5,426 nucleotides of DNA, taken from the NCBI GenBank assembly GCA_017447005.1, contig JAFSOM010000194.1:1-5426 (forward strand), given 5' to 3'. Positions 5,220 to 5,426 of this stretch are shown piece by piece. The notes under the pieces were generated by a model. The model did no database searches, had not been told where the DNA came from, and worked only from the letters and a program-made list of their open reading frames with translations. Each line of letters begins with the position of its first letter. The first letter of the stretch is position 1. The DNA comes from Oscillibacter sp. GTDB lineage: Bacteria > Bacillota > Clostridia > Oscillospirales > Oscillospiraceae. The position numbers and the translations under genes were made by a program.

Positions 5220-5426
5220 AATATCCTGCAAGATTTTCAGGCGCTTCTCTTGGTTCTCCGCCGCAAGCGCGATTACAACGCTTGCCCGCCGCGTTTCCGT
5301 GAAAACAGCCGGATTGCGGAATACGGAAAAGGAGATGTCCAGCCGATTGACGCCGGATTCCGGTTTCGCGTGAGCCAGCATTACGCGGTCAGTGAGGAAC
5401 ATATACGGGCCGTAGTAGTCAATTTG

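Larger units (their letters stand above)
5154..5426 (-). pseudogene. PTS EIIA type-2 domain, truncated by an IS and running off the window
   Basis: The frame is open at the window edge (DYYGPYMFLTDRVMLAHAKPE and onward), so the 5' end lies outside. The pattern matches the mannitol/fructose-type PTS EIIA domain: the phosphorylatable histidine is in LAHAKPE (usual LPHARPE), followed by GVNRLDISFSVF, VVIALAAENQEKRLKILQDIL. Such domains pass phosphate from HPr to EIIB, or form the C-terminal control domain of BglG/LicR-type regulators with PRDs; the wording here (YMFLT..VMLAHAKPE) seems closer to the regulator type. From 5212 leftward the frame reads into the inserted element and stops at 5154, adding about 20 foreign residues. 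The original last part appears to lie at 4780-4845. A role in sugar control would fit the glycosidase remnant in the same window, but the two are over 3.5 kb apart. Confidence 0.75.

Overview
The window reads as chromosomal DNA of a Bacillota (probably Clostridia-like) bacterium. Supporting signs are a family-1 glycosidase most like Gram-positive 6-phospho-beta-glucosidases, a PTS EIIA domain, a transposase fragment with a strong AGGTGA-type ribosome binding site and a near-consensus sigma-A promoter, and a membrane SBP-GGDEF-EAL protein of the kind common in Clostridia. This placement is inference from protein resemblance, with no marker gene present. The region looks like decaying accessory DNA: two intact genes sit between broken ones.

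Left part (1-1240, + strand): an N-terminal piece of a P-loop ATPase (Walker A GGRQLGKT) is joined by chance in the same frame to an internal piece of a GH1 6-phospho-beta-glucosidase. The GH1 piece keeps both catalytic glutamates but lacks both ends and carries a one-base deletion near 688. The long open frame across this region (64-897 from its first ATG) is a composite, not a real gene.

Centre (1289-4342, - strand): two genes form a likely operon, transcribed right to left. A HAD-superfamily hydrolase comes first. After 57 nt follows a 746-residue membrane sensor with an extracellular SBP_bac_3 domain, a degenerate GGDEF domain and an EAL domain with every catalytic residue in place, so a predicted c-di-GMP phosphodiesterase. 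An 11-bp perfect inverted repeat fills the gap between them, starting at the HAD stop codon and ending one base before the next start. A hairpin at 1289-1317 is a plausible terminator for the pair.

Right intergenic stretch (4343-4850): no convincing protein gene apart from the EIIA tail at its right end. It holds a dyad-rich section upstream of the HAD gene (12-bp palindrome at 4489-4500), then a compact nested-helix region (4578-4703, 13-bp closing helix) followed by a very strong hairpin terminator (4713-4748). Its wobble pairs favour a + strand RNA. I do not recognise it as a known family, and it is the best candidate for something undescribed here.

Right end (4780-5426): a PTS EIIA domain on the - strand is interrupted by a roughly 367-bp, internally deleted IS630-like element with 22-bp terminal inverted repeats (one mismatch) and a 7-bp direct repeat AAGTTAA on both sides. 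Removing the element and one copy of the repeat restores an open EIIA frame that runs on to a stop at 4780-4782, about 31 nt before the strong terminator.
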